Notes: generated by a model not told the origin, from the letters alone. Positions 52,184 through 61,594 are shown, numbered from the stretch's first letter. The stretch is 64,000 nucleotides of DNA from an uncultured Aquimarina sp. (GCA_947496705.1 CANMDW010000011.1:86964-150963), one strand, 5' to 3'. Translations and numbers: made by a program.

Positions 52184-54553
52184 ATGAGGGTGTTAGAGCA
52201 GGATTTTCCTCTTGACATATGGATTAGTTTTTCGAAGTTTTTTGAACAATACAGGAATTTCAGGAAAAGTGACAATGAGCTTTTAAAGAATCGTGCAAAA
52301 CATGTTCTTAAAATAGCAGAAACTTATCCAGAGCTGGAAGAAGGTATTAAAACTGAAGAAAGAGTACAGGAATTGTTGCCGCAAATCCATTTGGTACTTG
52401 AGGATTCTTTTGCACAAATTTTACAATCTAATGAAATAAAGATTGCAACCATACCATTTAATAATACTGTTGTACAATCTTCACAACGTTTTCAAGATAT
52501 AATAAAAGCTGCAGGAAAAGATTTTGAACCACAGATCAAAAATTTGGACGAGGATCATTATTATATCATGGGATGTAGTATTATCCTAAATACCTATTAC
52601 GGCTATAATATTGATTTTAGAAGACCATTCTTTTATGATATCCCCGATGCATCCGGGATTATGCGGCATTATAGAATTATGTATAATGGAGACTTTATTG
52701 ATATCATTAAAACTGAAAAAGCTAAGGATATTACCGATGCCGATGTAGCAGAGTTATTAGATAATTTTGATAATGTTGAAATATGGAAAGAGAAGTTTCC
52801 TCCTCATAGCTGGCTCTTTAAAGGAATCGTTATTGCTAACATGTTTGATGTTACTACCGATGTGTCTTTATCAGATTTCAAGACCAATCTTCTTAAGTTT
52901 GATAAGAAGGAAGGTGATTTTGAAGGAAGTTTTCAACGGATATTTAGGATGATATTTAATCTTCCCGAGATTAAAATAGGTTTTGCTAACTTTAATGAAG
53001 AAGATGAAGTTTTTGAAAGAGTTCCTTTTAAAGACATAAGTAGTTATATTTTAAATGATAAATTCTCAGATAGTTGTAAGGCTGCCCTATGTAAGGGAAC
53101 ATATTACTATCTTTTTGATGAATCCACATATTTTGCTATTTCTGATGTGAAAAAATATCAGAAATCAACTCCAAAAGAGAAAATGTACAAAAACCTGTTG
53201 GCACAAGGTATTAATAGTGCAATTATAGCTCCTATTGTGAGTGAAGGCAAGATGCTGGGAGTACTTGAAATTGTTTCGCCAAATGTTCATGAATTGAATA
53301 GCATCAATGCGAATAAGCTACAAGATGTGATGCCATATCTGGTGGATTCTGTGCTGCGTTCTAAGGCTAAAACAGAGAATGAGCTGGAGCTCATTATTCA
53401 ACAAGAATGTACTTCAATACACCCAAGTGTGCATTGGAAATTTAGACAAGAGGCCAAGCGGTTTATGCTTGCTATGGTTAATGAAAATCCGGTGTCATAT
53501 AGAGAGGTTGTTTTTGAGAATGTGTATCCACTATATGGGCAGATCGATATTAAAGGATCTTCAGATGCCCGTAATCATGCAATACAAAAAGACCTGGTGC
53601 TTCAGCTTAATGGTATTGCAAAGGTAATTGATAAGGTTATTGAATCAGATCCTTTACCAATTTATGAACAGTTAAAATATAGAACCGGGCGCTATATTAA
53701 CTCGATTAAAGAACAATTACAAGTAGATAGCGAACAGAAGATCATCAATTTCATTAAAAAAGAAATCTCACCGCTTTTTAAACATCTTAAGAAAAAAAAT
53801 GATGATTTGGCGGTTCTTATAAAAGAGTATAATCAATTGCTTGATAAAGGCATCAAAACAGTGTATAAACATCGCAAAGGGTATGATGAGTCAGTAATGT
53901 TAATCAACAAAAAGATGGCCGCATTATTAGATCAAAAACAGGATGAGGCACAGGGTATGTATCCTCATTATTTTGAACGTTTCAAATCTGATGGTGTTGA
54001 GCATAATATGTACATTGGCGAATCGATTACCAAGCAGGATAGTTTTAATAAGGTCTATCTGTATAATTTAAGATTGTGGCAGTTACAGGTAATGTGCGAG
54101 ATGGAAAATGCATATTATCAGATGAAAAATGATTTGCCTGTAGCACTAGATGTTGCATCTATGGTTTTGGTATTTAATACCTCACTATCTGTTAGGTTTA
54201 GAATGGATGAAAAGCGTTTTGATGTAGATGGTACTTATAATGCAAGGTATGAGGTGGTGAAAAAGCGGGTAGATAAATCCAAGATCAAGGGCACTGATCA
54301 GCGTGTTACCGAAAAAGGGAAGTTGGTAATCGTCTATTCTCAACGTTCTGATGAAAGAGAATATATCAAATATATCAACTTTTTGCAGTCTAAGAATTAC
54401 CTCGAGGAGGAAATTGAAATTGTGGACATAGAAGATCTTCAGGGAGTAACGGGACTAAAAGCATTGCGAGTTAATATTTTGTATCATAAAAATGAGGAAG
54501 ATAAAGAAGAGTATTACACCTACGAAGATTTAATGAAGGAACTTAATAATTAG
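52184..54553 (+). CDS. Large uncharacterised protein with GAF-like domain
   Basis: This 789-residue cytoplasmic protein has no signal peptide or membrane helix. Residues about 285-400 look like a GAF domain: FSDSCKAALCKGTYYYLFDE followed by INSAIIAPIVSEGKMLGVLEI. The N-terminal 200 residues and the helical C-terminal half (with a coiled-coil-like stretch around LKKKNDDLAVLIKEYNQLLD and the block RFKSDGVEHNMYIGESIT) match nothing I can name. GAF domains bind small molecules or cyclic nucleotides, so it may be a sensor. The terminal TAG codon is part of a family 4 repeat end. It lies next to the HD-PycTM gene, convergent with it. Confidence 0.85.
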   Translation: MRVLEQDFPLDIWISFSKFFEQYRNFRKSDNELLKNRAKHVLKIAETYPELEEGIKTEERVQELLPQIHLVLEDSFAQILQSNEIKIATIPFNNTVVQSSQRFQDIIKAAGKDFEPQIKNLDEDHYYIMGCSIILNTYYGYNIDFRRPFFYDIPDASGIMRHYRIMYNGDFIDIIKTEKAKDITDADVAELLDNFDNVEIWKEKFPPHSWLFKGIVIANMFDVTTDVSLSDFKTNLLKFDKKEGDFEGSFQRIFRMIFNLPEIKIGFANFNEEDEVFERVPFKDISSYILNDKFSDSCKAALCKGTYYYLFDESTYFAISDVKKYQKSTPKEKMYKNLLAQGINSAIIAPIVSEGKMLGVLEIVSPNVHELNSINANKLQDVMPYLVDSVLRSKAKTENELELIIQQECTSIHPSVHWKFRQEAKRFMLAMVNENPVSYREVVFENVYPLYGQIDIKGSSDARNHAIQKDLVLQLNGIAKVIDKVIESDPLPIYEQLKYRTGRYINSIKEQLQVDSEQKIINFIKKEISPLFKHLKKKNDDLAVLIKEYNQLLDKGIKTVYKHRKGYDESVMLINKKMAALLDQKQDEAQGMYPHYFERFKSDGVEHNMYIGESITKQDSFNKVYLYNLRLWQLQVMCEMENAYYQMKNDLPVALDVASMVLVFNTSLSVRFRMDEKRFDVDGTYNARYEVVKKRVDKSKIKGTDQRVTEKGKLVIVYSQRSDEREYIKYINFLQSKNYLEEEIEIVDIEDLQGVTGLKALRVNILYHKNEEDKEEYYTYEDLMKELNN

Positions 54554-54653
54554 TGTCTGGTCAAGCCAAAACCTACACATAATCCAATGTATCTTTTGCC
54601 TAAGCCTGCCACAAAATCCACAATTGTCATATACATCATTTCAGCTTTGACTT
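54551..54653. repeat. Family 4 repeat at the 3' end of the GAF-like gene
   Basis: TAGTGTCTGGTCAAGCCAAA starts with the gene's stop codon TAG, and the element continues to CATTTCAGCTTTGAC at 54653. The interior shares GTCAAGCCAAAACCTA, CCTGCCA and the CATTTCAGCTTTGAC end with the inverted copy at 32836-32919. The first ten bases (TAGTGTCTGG) are the same as family 3 ends. Confidence 0.6.
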
Positions 54654-54667
54654 CAGTATTAGCATTC

Positions 54668-55849
54668 CTATTGTAGTGTATTAAATGCTATTATAAAAGA
54701 AATTACAGACGATACAATTCCTATTATAAAAACAGTATAAGTAATACGTAGTATCTTATACTTTTTATGTAGCACTTTACCCAAAAAGTAAAGATCTTTT
54801 ATCATAGTATCATAGATATAATCTTTGTCATCCATAAGCTCTCCCATGGCCCATTTAAATTCATCCAGGGGCATTTTATGAAAATTACCAAAGAACAATA
54901 GGTTTACTTTTTTCTCTTCGATCTCTTTACGGGTAAATTCCCCACTTGTCACATTTGGCCTGGTAGCCAATACCGATAATATGATAGATGCAATGCTAAA
55001 TATTAAAAAAATTAAAGTAGGATATATTAGATATTGATTAGAAGGATTATCCAGTTTAGGAATCAAGTTTGATAATGCCAGAGATATGATAATAGCATTT
55101 ACCGACAACAAAATGTTGGCTTTTGTATCAGCAATATCACTTAGTTTCAGATGATTTCTCAAAGTAACCCTGAACAAAGTTTGTATTCCTTTTTCCGGGC
55201 TTTCTTCTCTCATTAGTTTTTTTAGTTTTTCCTTCTCCTTTTTCTTTTCCTTTTTTAGTTTCGTTTGCTCTTCCAGCATTTTAGAGAGGTTTTCTTCTTT
55301 TTTCTGTTTCCAGTGATCTTTGGCATAATCGGTATAATAACGATGTTTATTTTGAAACAAATCTATATTGGCCTTTAACCATTCGGCGGTGTCTAAATCA
55401 TAAACATTGTTAAGCTTAAACTCACATCTTAATAGCTCACTGGTTTCTTCATAATAATCCTTAGCAAAATGCGAAGCATCGGCGTCTCTTATAATTTCTT
55501 CCATAAGATCAACGGGTTCGTGCTCCATTTTGGTAGCCATGATAAGCTTAGAAACCCTATCGATAACTTTTTGAGAAACATTTTGTTGTGACAATATATC
55601 TTTTGCGATCCCTACACTATGTTCCTCATGGTTTTCAGCACTCTTAGAATATCCGGTATCGTGCAAAAGCGCAGTAAGTAATAAAACTTCTTTATCTTCA
55701 TCAGAGACATTAGTATTATCTATTATTTCTTTTGTACTTTTAAATACTCTTTTGGTATGATCATAATTATGATAGATACACGAATTCGGAAGATTTTTTT
55801 CAAAAAGCTCCGAAACGAAATATTCTGTTTTTTCTAGTAGAGAAGACAT
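54668..55849 (-). CDS. HD-domain phosphohydrolase fused to a Pycsar-effector-like membrane domain
   Basis: The 393-residue protein has two parts. Residues 1-150 are an HD domain: HNYDH (H27, H31), the HD pair H63-D64 in LLHDTGYS, HEEHS (H74, H77), and DADASHF (D122, D124, H127). After a strongly charged coiled coil (about 185-220) comes a domain with TKANILLSVNAIIISLALSN and two more hydrophobic stretches (YLIYPTLIFLIFSIASIILS and a final helix ending IAF), which matches the PycTM/Pycsar effector family. In Pycsar, PycTM proteins respond to cyclic pyrimidine nucleotides made by an adjacent cyclase; none is encoded here. The HD domain could hydrolyse a nucleotide signal. The gene is monocistronic and convergent with the GAF-like gene. 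Confidence 0.85.
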   Translation of the reverse strand: MSSLLEKTEYFVSELFEKNLPNSCIYHNYDHTKRVFKSTKEIIDNTNVSDEDKEVLLLTALLHDTGYSKSAENHEEHSVGIAKDILSQQNVSQKVIDRVSKLIMATKMEHEPVDLMEEIIRDADASHFAKDYYEETSELLRCEFKLNNVYDLDTAEWLKANIDLFQNKHRYYTDYAKDHWKQKKEENLSKMLEEQTKLKKEKKKEKEKLKKLMREESPEKGIQTLFRVTLRNHLKLSDIADTKANILLSVNAIIISLALSNLIPKLDNPSNQYLIYPTLIFLIFSIASIILSVLATRPNVTSGEFTRKEIEEKKVNLLFFGNFHKMPLDEFKWAMGELMDDKDYIYDTMIKDLYFLGKVLHKKYKILRITYTVFIIGIVSSVISFIIAFNTLQ

Positions 55850-55905
55850 ATTTGTAATTTTTCAATAACCAAAATAATTAAAAAAAAGAGATTGTACTCA
55901 CAACA

Positions 55906-58900
55906 ATGAATAAATATAATAAGATTCTAATTATTTATGTTGCTTTGCTGTTTAGTTCCTGTGCAACATATTCCCCTCAATATAAAGTCGAAAATTTTAC
56001 AGAAACATTACCCGATAGCCAGGTAGAAAAAACATTTTACCTTATTGGTGATGCGGGCTATGCCAAAATGAACAGAAGTACAGAGGGATTAGCTGCATTT
56101 AAGAAAGTGCTGGATACCGCTGATACTAAGGATGATTATTTGATTTTTTTGGGAGATAACATTTATCAGAAAGGAATGCCTGAAAAAGATACTCCCGAAA
56201 GAGCCCTGGGAGAGCATAGAATCAATGCTCAGATTGATGCAGCAAAAGATTTTGAAGGTAGAACGATTTTTATTCCGGGTAATCATGATTGGTATAATAA
56301 TGGGGTAGAAGGGTTAAAAAGACAGGAGAAATATGTAAATAAAAAACTAGACGATAAAAATGCTTTTTTACCTGCAAAAGGATGTCCTATTAAAAGCGTT
56401 GAGATTAATGATCAGGTGCATTTGTTAATTTTGGACACACAATGGTATCTGGCCAATTGGGACAAGAATCCAACAATAAATGATAATTGTGAGATCAAAA
56501 CCCGAGAGAAATTCTTTCTCGAAATAGAAGGAGAGTTAAAAAAACATAGTAATAAGACTCTTATTGTTGCGATGCATCACCCGATGTTTACCAACGGACC
56601 TCATGGCGGGAAATACAGTTTTGACAAACATATTTTTCCTTCAAAAAAGAAGATACCGTTGCCTGTTTTGGGATCGTTGGCCACTCAAATTCGTTCTCAG
56701 GGGGGCGTTTCGTCTCAGGACCTGTCTAATACTCATTATAATAAATTAATGAGAAGGTTGTCTACTATGGCAAGAGGTATTGATAAAATAGTTTTTGTGT
56801 CTGGCCATGAGCATTCTCTGCAGTATATTGATGATAAAGGTTTAAAACAAATTGTATCTGGTTCAGGATCTAAAGTATCGGCTGCTTCGTTAGGAAAAGA
56901 TGGATTATTCTCATACCCGGGTCAGGGGTTTGCGATTTTGGATGTATATAAAGACGGTTCTTCAAATGTACGCTTTTACGGAAACGAAAACGGAAATCCA
57001 AAACTAGTGTATCAAACCGAAGTACATCAAGAAGAAAAAGCGTATGATTTTAGTGGTGTTTCTAACGCATTTGATAAAGAAGTTTTCACATCGATTTATA
57101 CCAAAGATGAAGTCAGGAAATCAAAGTTTCATGAATGGATGTGGGGAGATCATTATCGATATGTATATGGAACAAATATCAAGGTTCCGGTGGCCACATT
57201 AGACACTTTAATGGGTGGTTTCAGGATAGAAAGGCAGGGAGGAGGGCAGGTCACCAGGTCGTTACGCCTTATTGATAAGCTAGGAAAGCGCTATAGTTTA
57301 AGGGCAATGCGAAAAAGCGTTACGCAGTTTTTACAAAAAGGAGCGTTTAAGTATACGTCACTTGAAGATGGTTTTGATGATACTTTTACAGAAGAATTGC
57401 TGTATGATTTCTATACATCTAGTTATCCTTATGCTTTTTTAGCAGTTGGTACGTTGGCCGATGCTATTGGGGTATATCATGCAAATCCAAAATTATACTA
57501 TATACCCAAACATGCTGCACTAGGAAAGTACAATGAAAATTTTGGAGATGAGATCTACTTTTTGGAAGAACGCCCGGGAAAAGAGCACTACGACGAAGTA
57601 TCTTTTGGAAAACCAGATGATATCGAGAGTACAGATGATCTGTTAAGCAAACTTAGAAAAGATGAAAAGTACCGAATAGATGAAGAAAGTTATATACGCA
57701 CAAGGCTTTTTGATATGCTGTTGGGTGATTGGGATCGTCATCCCGATCAATGGAGATGGGCTCGCTTTGATACAGAAGAAGATAAGGTCTATCGACCAAT
57801 TCCCAGAGATAGAGACCAGGTGTTCTCTAATTATGATGGGGCAGTTTTAGATATTGTAAAATTTGTGGTTCCCTTAGCACGCAAGTTTCACGTATATGAT
57901 GATGAACTCAAAAAGGTAAGGTGGATCAATCAATCCGGATTGCGATTGGATAGAGCTTTGCTTCAGAGTTTTGATAAAGATATCTGGATAGCACAGGCAA
58001 AGTATATCAAAGAAAATCTTTCAGATCAGGACATCGAGAATGCATTCGATAAGCTCCCCCGGGAACTTCAGGACAAAACCATTGAAAAAATCAAAAAAGA
58101 TCTTAAAATCAGAAGAGACCATATTGAGGATGTTGCCGTTCGGTATTACAAATACCTGTCAAAACACAGTGTAGTAAGAGGAACAGATAAAGATGACTTT
58201 TTTGAGATTATCAGAGAAGATAATAAAACCGTGATCAACGTTTCCAGAATCAAGGGAAATAAAGTGAAAGCCCCATATTTTAAAAAGGATTTTAATACTA
58301 AAGAAACCAAAGAAATATGGATTTATGGATTGGATGATGACGATCAGTTTGTGGTAAAGGGAAAAGGAAGCAACCCGATCAGAATACGTATTGTAGGAGG
58401 GCAAAATAATGATGTATATACCATAGAGAATGGAAGAAAAGTTAAAGTATATGATCATAAGTCAAAACCGAATACTGTAAAACAGAAAGGTGGTGCAAAG
58501 TTTATATCGAGTAATATCTATAATTATAATGTGTATGATTATAATAAGTATATAGAAAAAACGAATACCATTGCCCCATTTATTGGTTTTAACCCCGATG
58601 ATGGGCTCAATATAAATATTACAGATACATATACGATTAAAGGCTTTAAAAATGATCCATATCATAGTAAACACAAATTTGGAGCAGCCTATTACTTTGC
58701 AACAGAAGGATATGATGTGTCATATGCCGGAGAGTTTGTAAATACACTGGGTAATTTGAATTTTTTGGTGGATGGTGTTTATACAAGTGAGAATTTTGCT
58801 CAAAATTTCTTTGGGTTAGGTAATGATACTCCAAATCCCGATGATGAGTTGGGATTAAATTATAATAGAGTAAAGACCGGGATATGGTCATTTGGTATCG

Positions 58901-59610
58901 GAATATCTAAAAGAGGCCTTTATGGGGGAGAGTTTTCTATCAAAGCAGCCTATCAGGGAATTGAAGTTCAGGATACGCAAGAGAGGTTCATCACCTCTGG
59001 TTTAGACTTTGTGACAGCAGATCCTGATTTCTTTGAGCGTAAGTTTTTTACCAATCTGGATATACAATATACTTTTGAAAGCTATGATAATCCTATAAAT
59101 CCTACCCGCGGAATGCTATTTAGTGTTCAAACAGGAACCACGACAAATCTAGACGATACCGATAGAACATATGGATATGTAAACCCCAGGCTTGGTTTTT
59201 ATAATGCCCTTACCAGAAACCGAAAATTAGTACTCAAAACCGATATCATGGCTGAGATTAATATTGGAGATGATTTCGAATTTTATCAGGGGGCAAATTT
59301 AGGAGGAAATAAAGGATTGAGAGGCTACCGGAACGAACGGTTTACCGGTGAAAGTGCCTTGGCATTTACCGGGGATCTGCGATATAGTTTTAATAAGTTT
59401 AAGACGGGCCTTTTACCATTACAATTAGGGGTTTTTGGAGGCTACGATATTGGTAGGGTGTGGCTGGATGGTGAAGATTCAGACAAATGGCACGACTCGA
59501 TAGGTGGTGGTATATGGATGAATGCAGTCGATACTATTGCTGGCCAGCTGGGATTGTTTAGTAGCGATGACGGATTGCGATTTACCTTTGGTTTTGGACT
59601 GGATTTTTAA
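55906..59610 (+). CDS. Metallophosphoesterase / CotH-kinase-like / outer-membrane beta-barrel fusion
   Basis: This 1234-residue exported protein has a lipoprotein signal (FSSCATYSP). Residues 40-320 are a calcineurin-type phosphoesterase: IGDAG (D49), GDN (D84, N85), GNHDW (N126, H127), HHP (H224, H225) and GHEHS (H301, H303). The middle, about 380-760, includes LLGDWDRHPDQWRW (607-616) and then RPIPRDRDQVF (630-640), which resemble the active-site blocks of CotH-type kinases. From about 900 to the end is a beta-barrel of Omp85/surface-antigen type, with GLRGYRNERFTGESALA and the final strand LRFTFGFGLDF. It should sit in the outer membrane with catalytic domains in the periplasm or at the surface. 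Substrates are unknown. Confidence 0.85.
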   Translation: MNKYNKILIIYVALLFSSCATYSPQYKVENFTETLPDSQVEKTFYLIGDAGYAKMNRSTEGLAAFKKVLDTADTKDDYLIFLGDNIYQKGMPEKDTPERALGEHRINAQIDAAKDFEGRTIFIPGNHDWYNNGVEGLKRQEKYVNKKLDDKNAFLPAKGCPIKSVEINDQVHLLILDTQWYLANWDKNPTINDNCEIKTREKFFLEIEGELKKHSNKTLIVAMHHPMFTNGPHGGKYSFDKHIFPSKKKIPLPVLGSLATQIRSQGGVSSQDLSNTHYNKLMRRLSTMARGIDKIVFVSGHEHSLQYIDDKGLKQIVSGSGSKVSAASLGKDGLFSYPGQGFAILDVYKDGSSNVRFYGNENGNPKLVYQTEVHQEEKAYDFSGVSNAFDKEVFTSIYTKDEVRKSKFHEWMWGDHYRYVYGTNIKVPVATLDTLMGGFRIERQGGGQVTRSLRLIDKLGKRYSLRAMRKSVTQFLQKGAFKYTSLEDGFDDTFTEELLYDFYTSSYPYAFLAVGTLADAIGVYHANPKLYYIPKHAALGKYNENFGDEIYFLEERPGKEHYDEVSFGKPDDIESTDDLLSKLRKDEKYRIDEESYIRTRLFDMLLGDWDRHPDQWRWARFDTEEDKVYRPIPRDRDQVFSNYDGAVLDIVKFVVPLARKFHVYDDELKKVRWINQSGLRLDRALLQSFDKDIWIAQAKYIKENLSDQDIENAFDKLPRELQDKTIEKIKKDLKIRRDHIEDVAVRYYKYLSKHSVVRGTDKDDFFEIIREDNKTVINVSRIKGNKVKAPYFKKDFNTKETKEIWIYGLDDDDQFVVKGKGSNPIRIRIVGGQNNDVYTIENGRKVKVYDHKSKPNTVKQKGGAKFISSNIYNYNVYDYNKYIEKTNTIAPFIGFNPDDGLNINITDTYTIKGFKNDPYHSKHKFGAAYYFATEGYDVSYAGEFVNTLGNLNFLVDGVYTSENFAQNFFGLGNDTPNPDDELGLNYNRVKTGIWSFGIGISKRGLYGGEFSIKAAYQGIEVQDTQERFITSGLDFVTADPDFFERKFFTNLDIQYTFESYDNPINPTRGMLFSVQTGTTTNLDDTDRTYGYVNPRLGFYNALTRNRKLVLKTDIMAEINIGDDFEFYQGANLGGNKGLRGYRNERFTGESALAFTGDLRYSFNKFKTGLLPLQLGVFGGYDIGRVWLDGEDSDKWHDSIGGGIWMNAVDTIAGQLGLFSSDDGLRFTFGFGLDF

Positions 59611-59637
59611 AACGATATTCTGAATGAGTTTATAAGT

Positions 59638-60492
59638 TCACTCTGTAAGTGTATACTCATACAAACCTGCTTTTTGATGTCCCATTTTTTCATCAGTGAT
59701 AAAAAGTATTGAATCATTTTTAAAGCAGATACCTTCTTTTTGCGAATAGTGATGCAGTTTTATTTTTTGAATAGTTCCTTCAAACAGATCGTCTCCTTTA
59801 AAATTAGTGAGTAAAAAGACCTTGTTATGTGTAAGGAGCGCAATTTTATTTCTTGATCTATTTATGGCTGCGGCAGTAATAAGACAATCAGAATGATCTT
59901 TACAAGTTTTATACGACCCGATGAATTGAGCAATATGTTTTCCGGGTATTGCAGGAACTTTATAAAGTTTTGTAGTTTCTTTGGATATAGAACCCCTGTT
60001 TTTAGTAAATAAATAAAAGTTTCCGTTGAAATAAATAAAGGCTTCAACATCAAAATTAAATTTCTTTTTTTTAGGTGGAAATTTCTTTTGATCTTCAAAG
60101 GAAAACTCAATTTTTGATACGATATTGTGACCCGACAGTACTTCAGAAACTTTATAGATTACCAAATCTCTTCGATTATTAGCATTATTGCCAAAATCAC
60201 CAATATAAATATTGTCTTCCTGATCATATGCAAGATCTTCCCAATCTATATTTTTAGTTCCATGAATTTTAATTTTCTGTAAAACTTCCCCTTTTTGATT
60301 TAAGCAAAATAGCGTATTATCATTTCCAGAATCATTTATTGCATATAACCTATTGTTAGACAGTAAAGTGAGACCAGATATTTCGTGTAATTCATTCGGT
60401 AGTGAATTCACCTTAACTAACGAATGTTCTGTATCCTTTTGACAACTCACAGATATTGTTGTCAAAAGGATCAGACCAAATAGTATTGACAT
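59638..60492 (-). CDS. SdiA-regulated/YjiK-like beta-propeller lipoprotein
   Basis: The ATG at 60492 (MSILFGLILLTTISVSCQKD) gives a lipoprotein signal with lipobox SVSC; the longer frame overlaps dps and should be disregarded. The 284-residue protein has SLPNELHEISGLTLLSNNRL, IDWEDLAYDQEDNIYIGDFG and KKKKFNFDVEAFIYFNGNF, which match propeller proteins of the PF06977 (SdiA-regulated) group. It starts one base after the dps stop, so they are cotranscribed. Its role is unknown; the pairing with dps suggests a stress-linked function, which is inference. Confidence 0.83.
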   Translation of the reverse strand: MSILFGLILLTTISVSCQKDTEHSLVKVNSLPNELHEISGLTLLSNNRLYAINDSGNDNTLFCLNQKGEVLQKIKIHGTKNIDWEDLAYDQEDNIYIGDFGNNANNRRDLVIYKVSEVLSGHNIVSKIEFSFEDQKKFPPKKKKFNFDVEAFIYFNGNFYLFTKNRGSISKETTKLYKVPAIPGKHIAQFIGSYKTCKDHSDCLITAAAINRSRNKIALLTHNKVFLLTNFKGDDLFEGTIQKIKLHHYSQKEGICFKNDSILFITDEKMGHQKAGLYEYTLTE

Positions 60493-60493
60493 T

Positions 60494-60946
60494 TTAGTTT
60501 CTTTGATTCCAGGCATTGAGCATCCAACTTGTTTTTTCCAATTCACCGATATAAGTACCTGTGATATCCAAAGTACCATCATCTTTAGCACTTTCGGCTG
60601 CATTAGTAACAACTTTAAGTTGATTTAAAAGTGCTTTATGATCTTCCAGAATGGCAGTGACCATTTCATGATCAATAAGACTGGTGTTAGATTCTTTAAT
60701 ATTAGAAGTATCCAGATATGTGCTAAAATTGCTTATTGGTTTTCCTTTCAGTGTCAGTATTCTTTCTGCAATTTCATCAATTTTCAGCTTTGCTTCCTCA
60801 TACAATTCTTCAAATTTAAGATGAAGCTCAAAAAAGTGAGGCCCGGTAATGTTCCAATGAAAATTTCTTAGCTTTTGATAGTACAGGTGATAATCTGCTA
60901 ATAATACATTTAAAGCTTCTATTGTTTTTTTATGTAAATCATCCAT
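60494..60946 (-). CDS. dps: Dps-family ferritin-like DNA-protection protein
   Basis: This 150-residue protein is a four-helix Dps ferritin: NFHWNITGPHFFELHLKFEELYEEAKLKIDEIAERI carries the intersubunit ferroxidase residues (His30, and His, Asp and Glu further along), followed by LKGKPISNFSTYLD. It forms 12-mers that oxidise and store iron and protect DNA from hydrogen peroxide. Length is normal. It is the first gene of a two-gene unit with the propeller lipoprotein. Confidence 0.95.
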   Translation of the reverse strand: MDDLHKKTIEALNVLLADYHLYYQKLRNFHWNITGPHFFELHLKFEELYEEAKLKIDEIAERILTLKGKPISNFSTYLDTSNIKESNTSLIDHEMVTAILEDHKALLNQLKVVTNAAESAKDDGTLDITGTYIGELEKTSWMLNAWNQRN

Positions 60947-61039
60947 AGTTTTTATTTATCAATTTTAAAATTTCAATACAAAATTACTATAATAAAACAA
61001 TGTGTTTTGAAGTTACAATAGTTAGTTATAATAGCAATA

Positions 61040-61594
61040 TTAACCAAATCGATTTGTGATTTCTTTAAGAATAAAAGTATAGTATGCTTTATCGTGTGGT
61101 ACAAACTCATTTGCCTTTTCGGGGTTTTGCAAAAAACTTTTTAATGTATCAATAGGAATTAAAACAGTATCAGAAACTTCTTCTTTCTGAAGAGTAAGTG
61201 TTGTAGTAGAGACTTTTAACCGGGACAGAAATATATGATGAAATTCATTGTCAAAAAGATCAGGTTTAGGTACTTTTTCGGCTAGATATATTCCGATGAA
61301 TTCTAAATCTTTTTTAGTAACAGATACACCTATCTCTTCTTTAATTTCACGAAGAGCAGCATTTTCAGGAATTTCTCCCGCGCCAATATGCCCGGCGACA
61401 GAAACATCCCATAAACCCGGAAAAGTATCCTTGTCATCTGCCCGCTTTTGAAACAGTATTTCTCTTTCTTTGGTATAAAACCAAATATGAACACTTGCAT
61501 GATAGAGCCCTAGTCGATGTGCTTCAGATTTTAGTTGTATTTCTCCCGTGGGTCTCCCTGCATTATCCAATATGTCTATAAGTTCATCTGCCAT
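61040..61594 (-). CDS. Nudix hydrolase (IPP-isomerase-like subgroup)
   Basis: This 184-residue protein starts MADELIDILDNAGRPTGEIQ and holds a perfect Nudix box, GHIGAGEIPENAALREIKEE followed by IGV. The N-terminal layout (DELIDILD, then HRLGLYHASVHIWF) and VHIWFYT match the YfcD/IPP-isomerase-like subgroup annotated as Nudix hydrolases. The substrate is a nucleoside diphosphate derivative or a related compound and cannot be named. Its start codon directly follows the terminator of the upstream M42 gene. Confidence 0.93.
   Translation of the reverse strand: MADELIDILDNAGRPTGEIQLKSEAHRLGLYHASVHIWFYTKEREILFQKRADDKDTFPGLWDVSVAGHIGAGEIPENAALREIKEEIGVSVTKKDLEFIGIYLAEKVPKPDLFDNEFHHIFLSRLKVSTTTLTLQKEEVSDTVLIPIDTLKSFLQNPEKANEFVPHDKAYYTFILKEITNRFG

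Noticed and set aside
54668..55849. Complete Pycsar defence system
   Set aside because: No uridylate or cytidylate cyclase is encoded in the flanking genes; only the effector-like domain is present.
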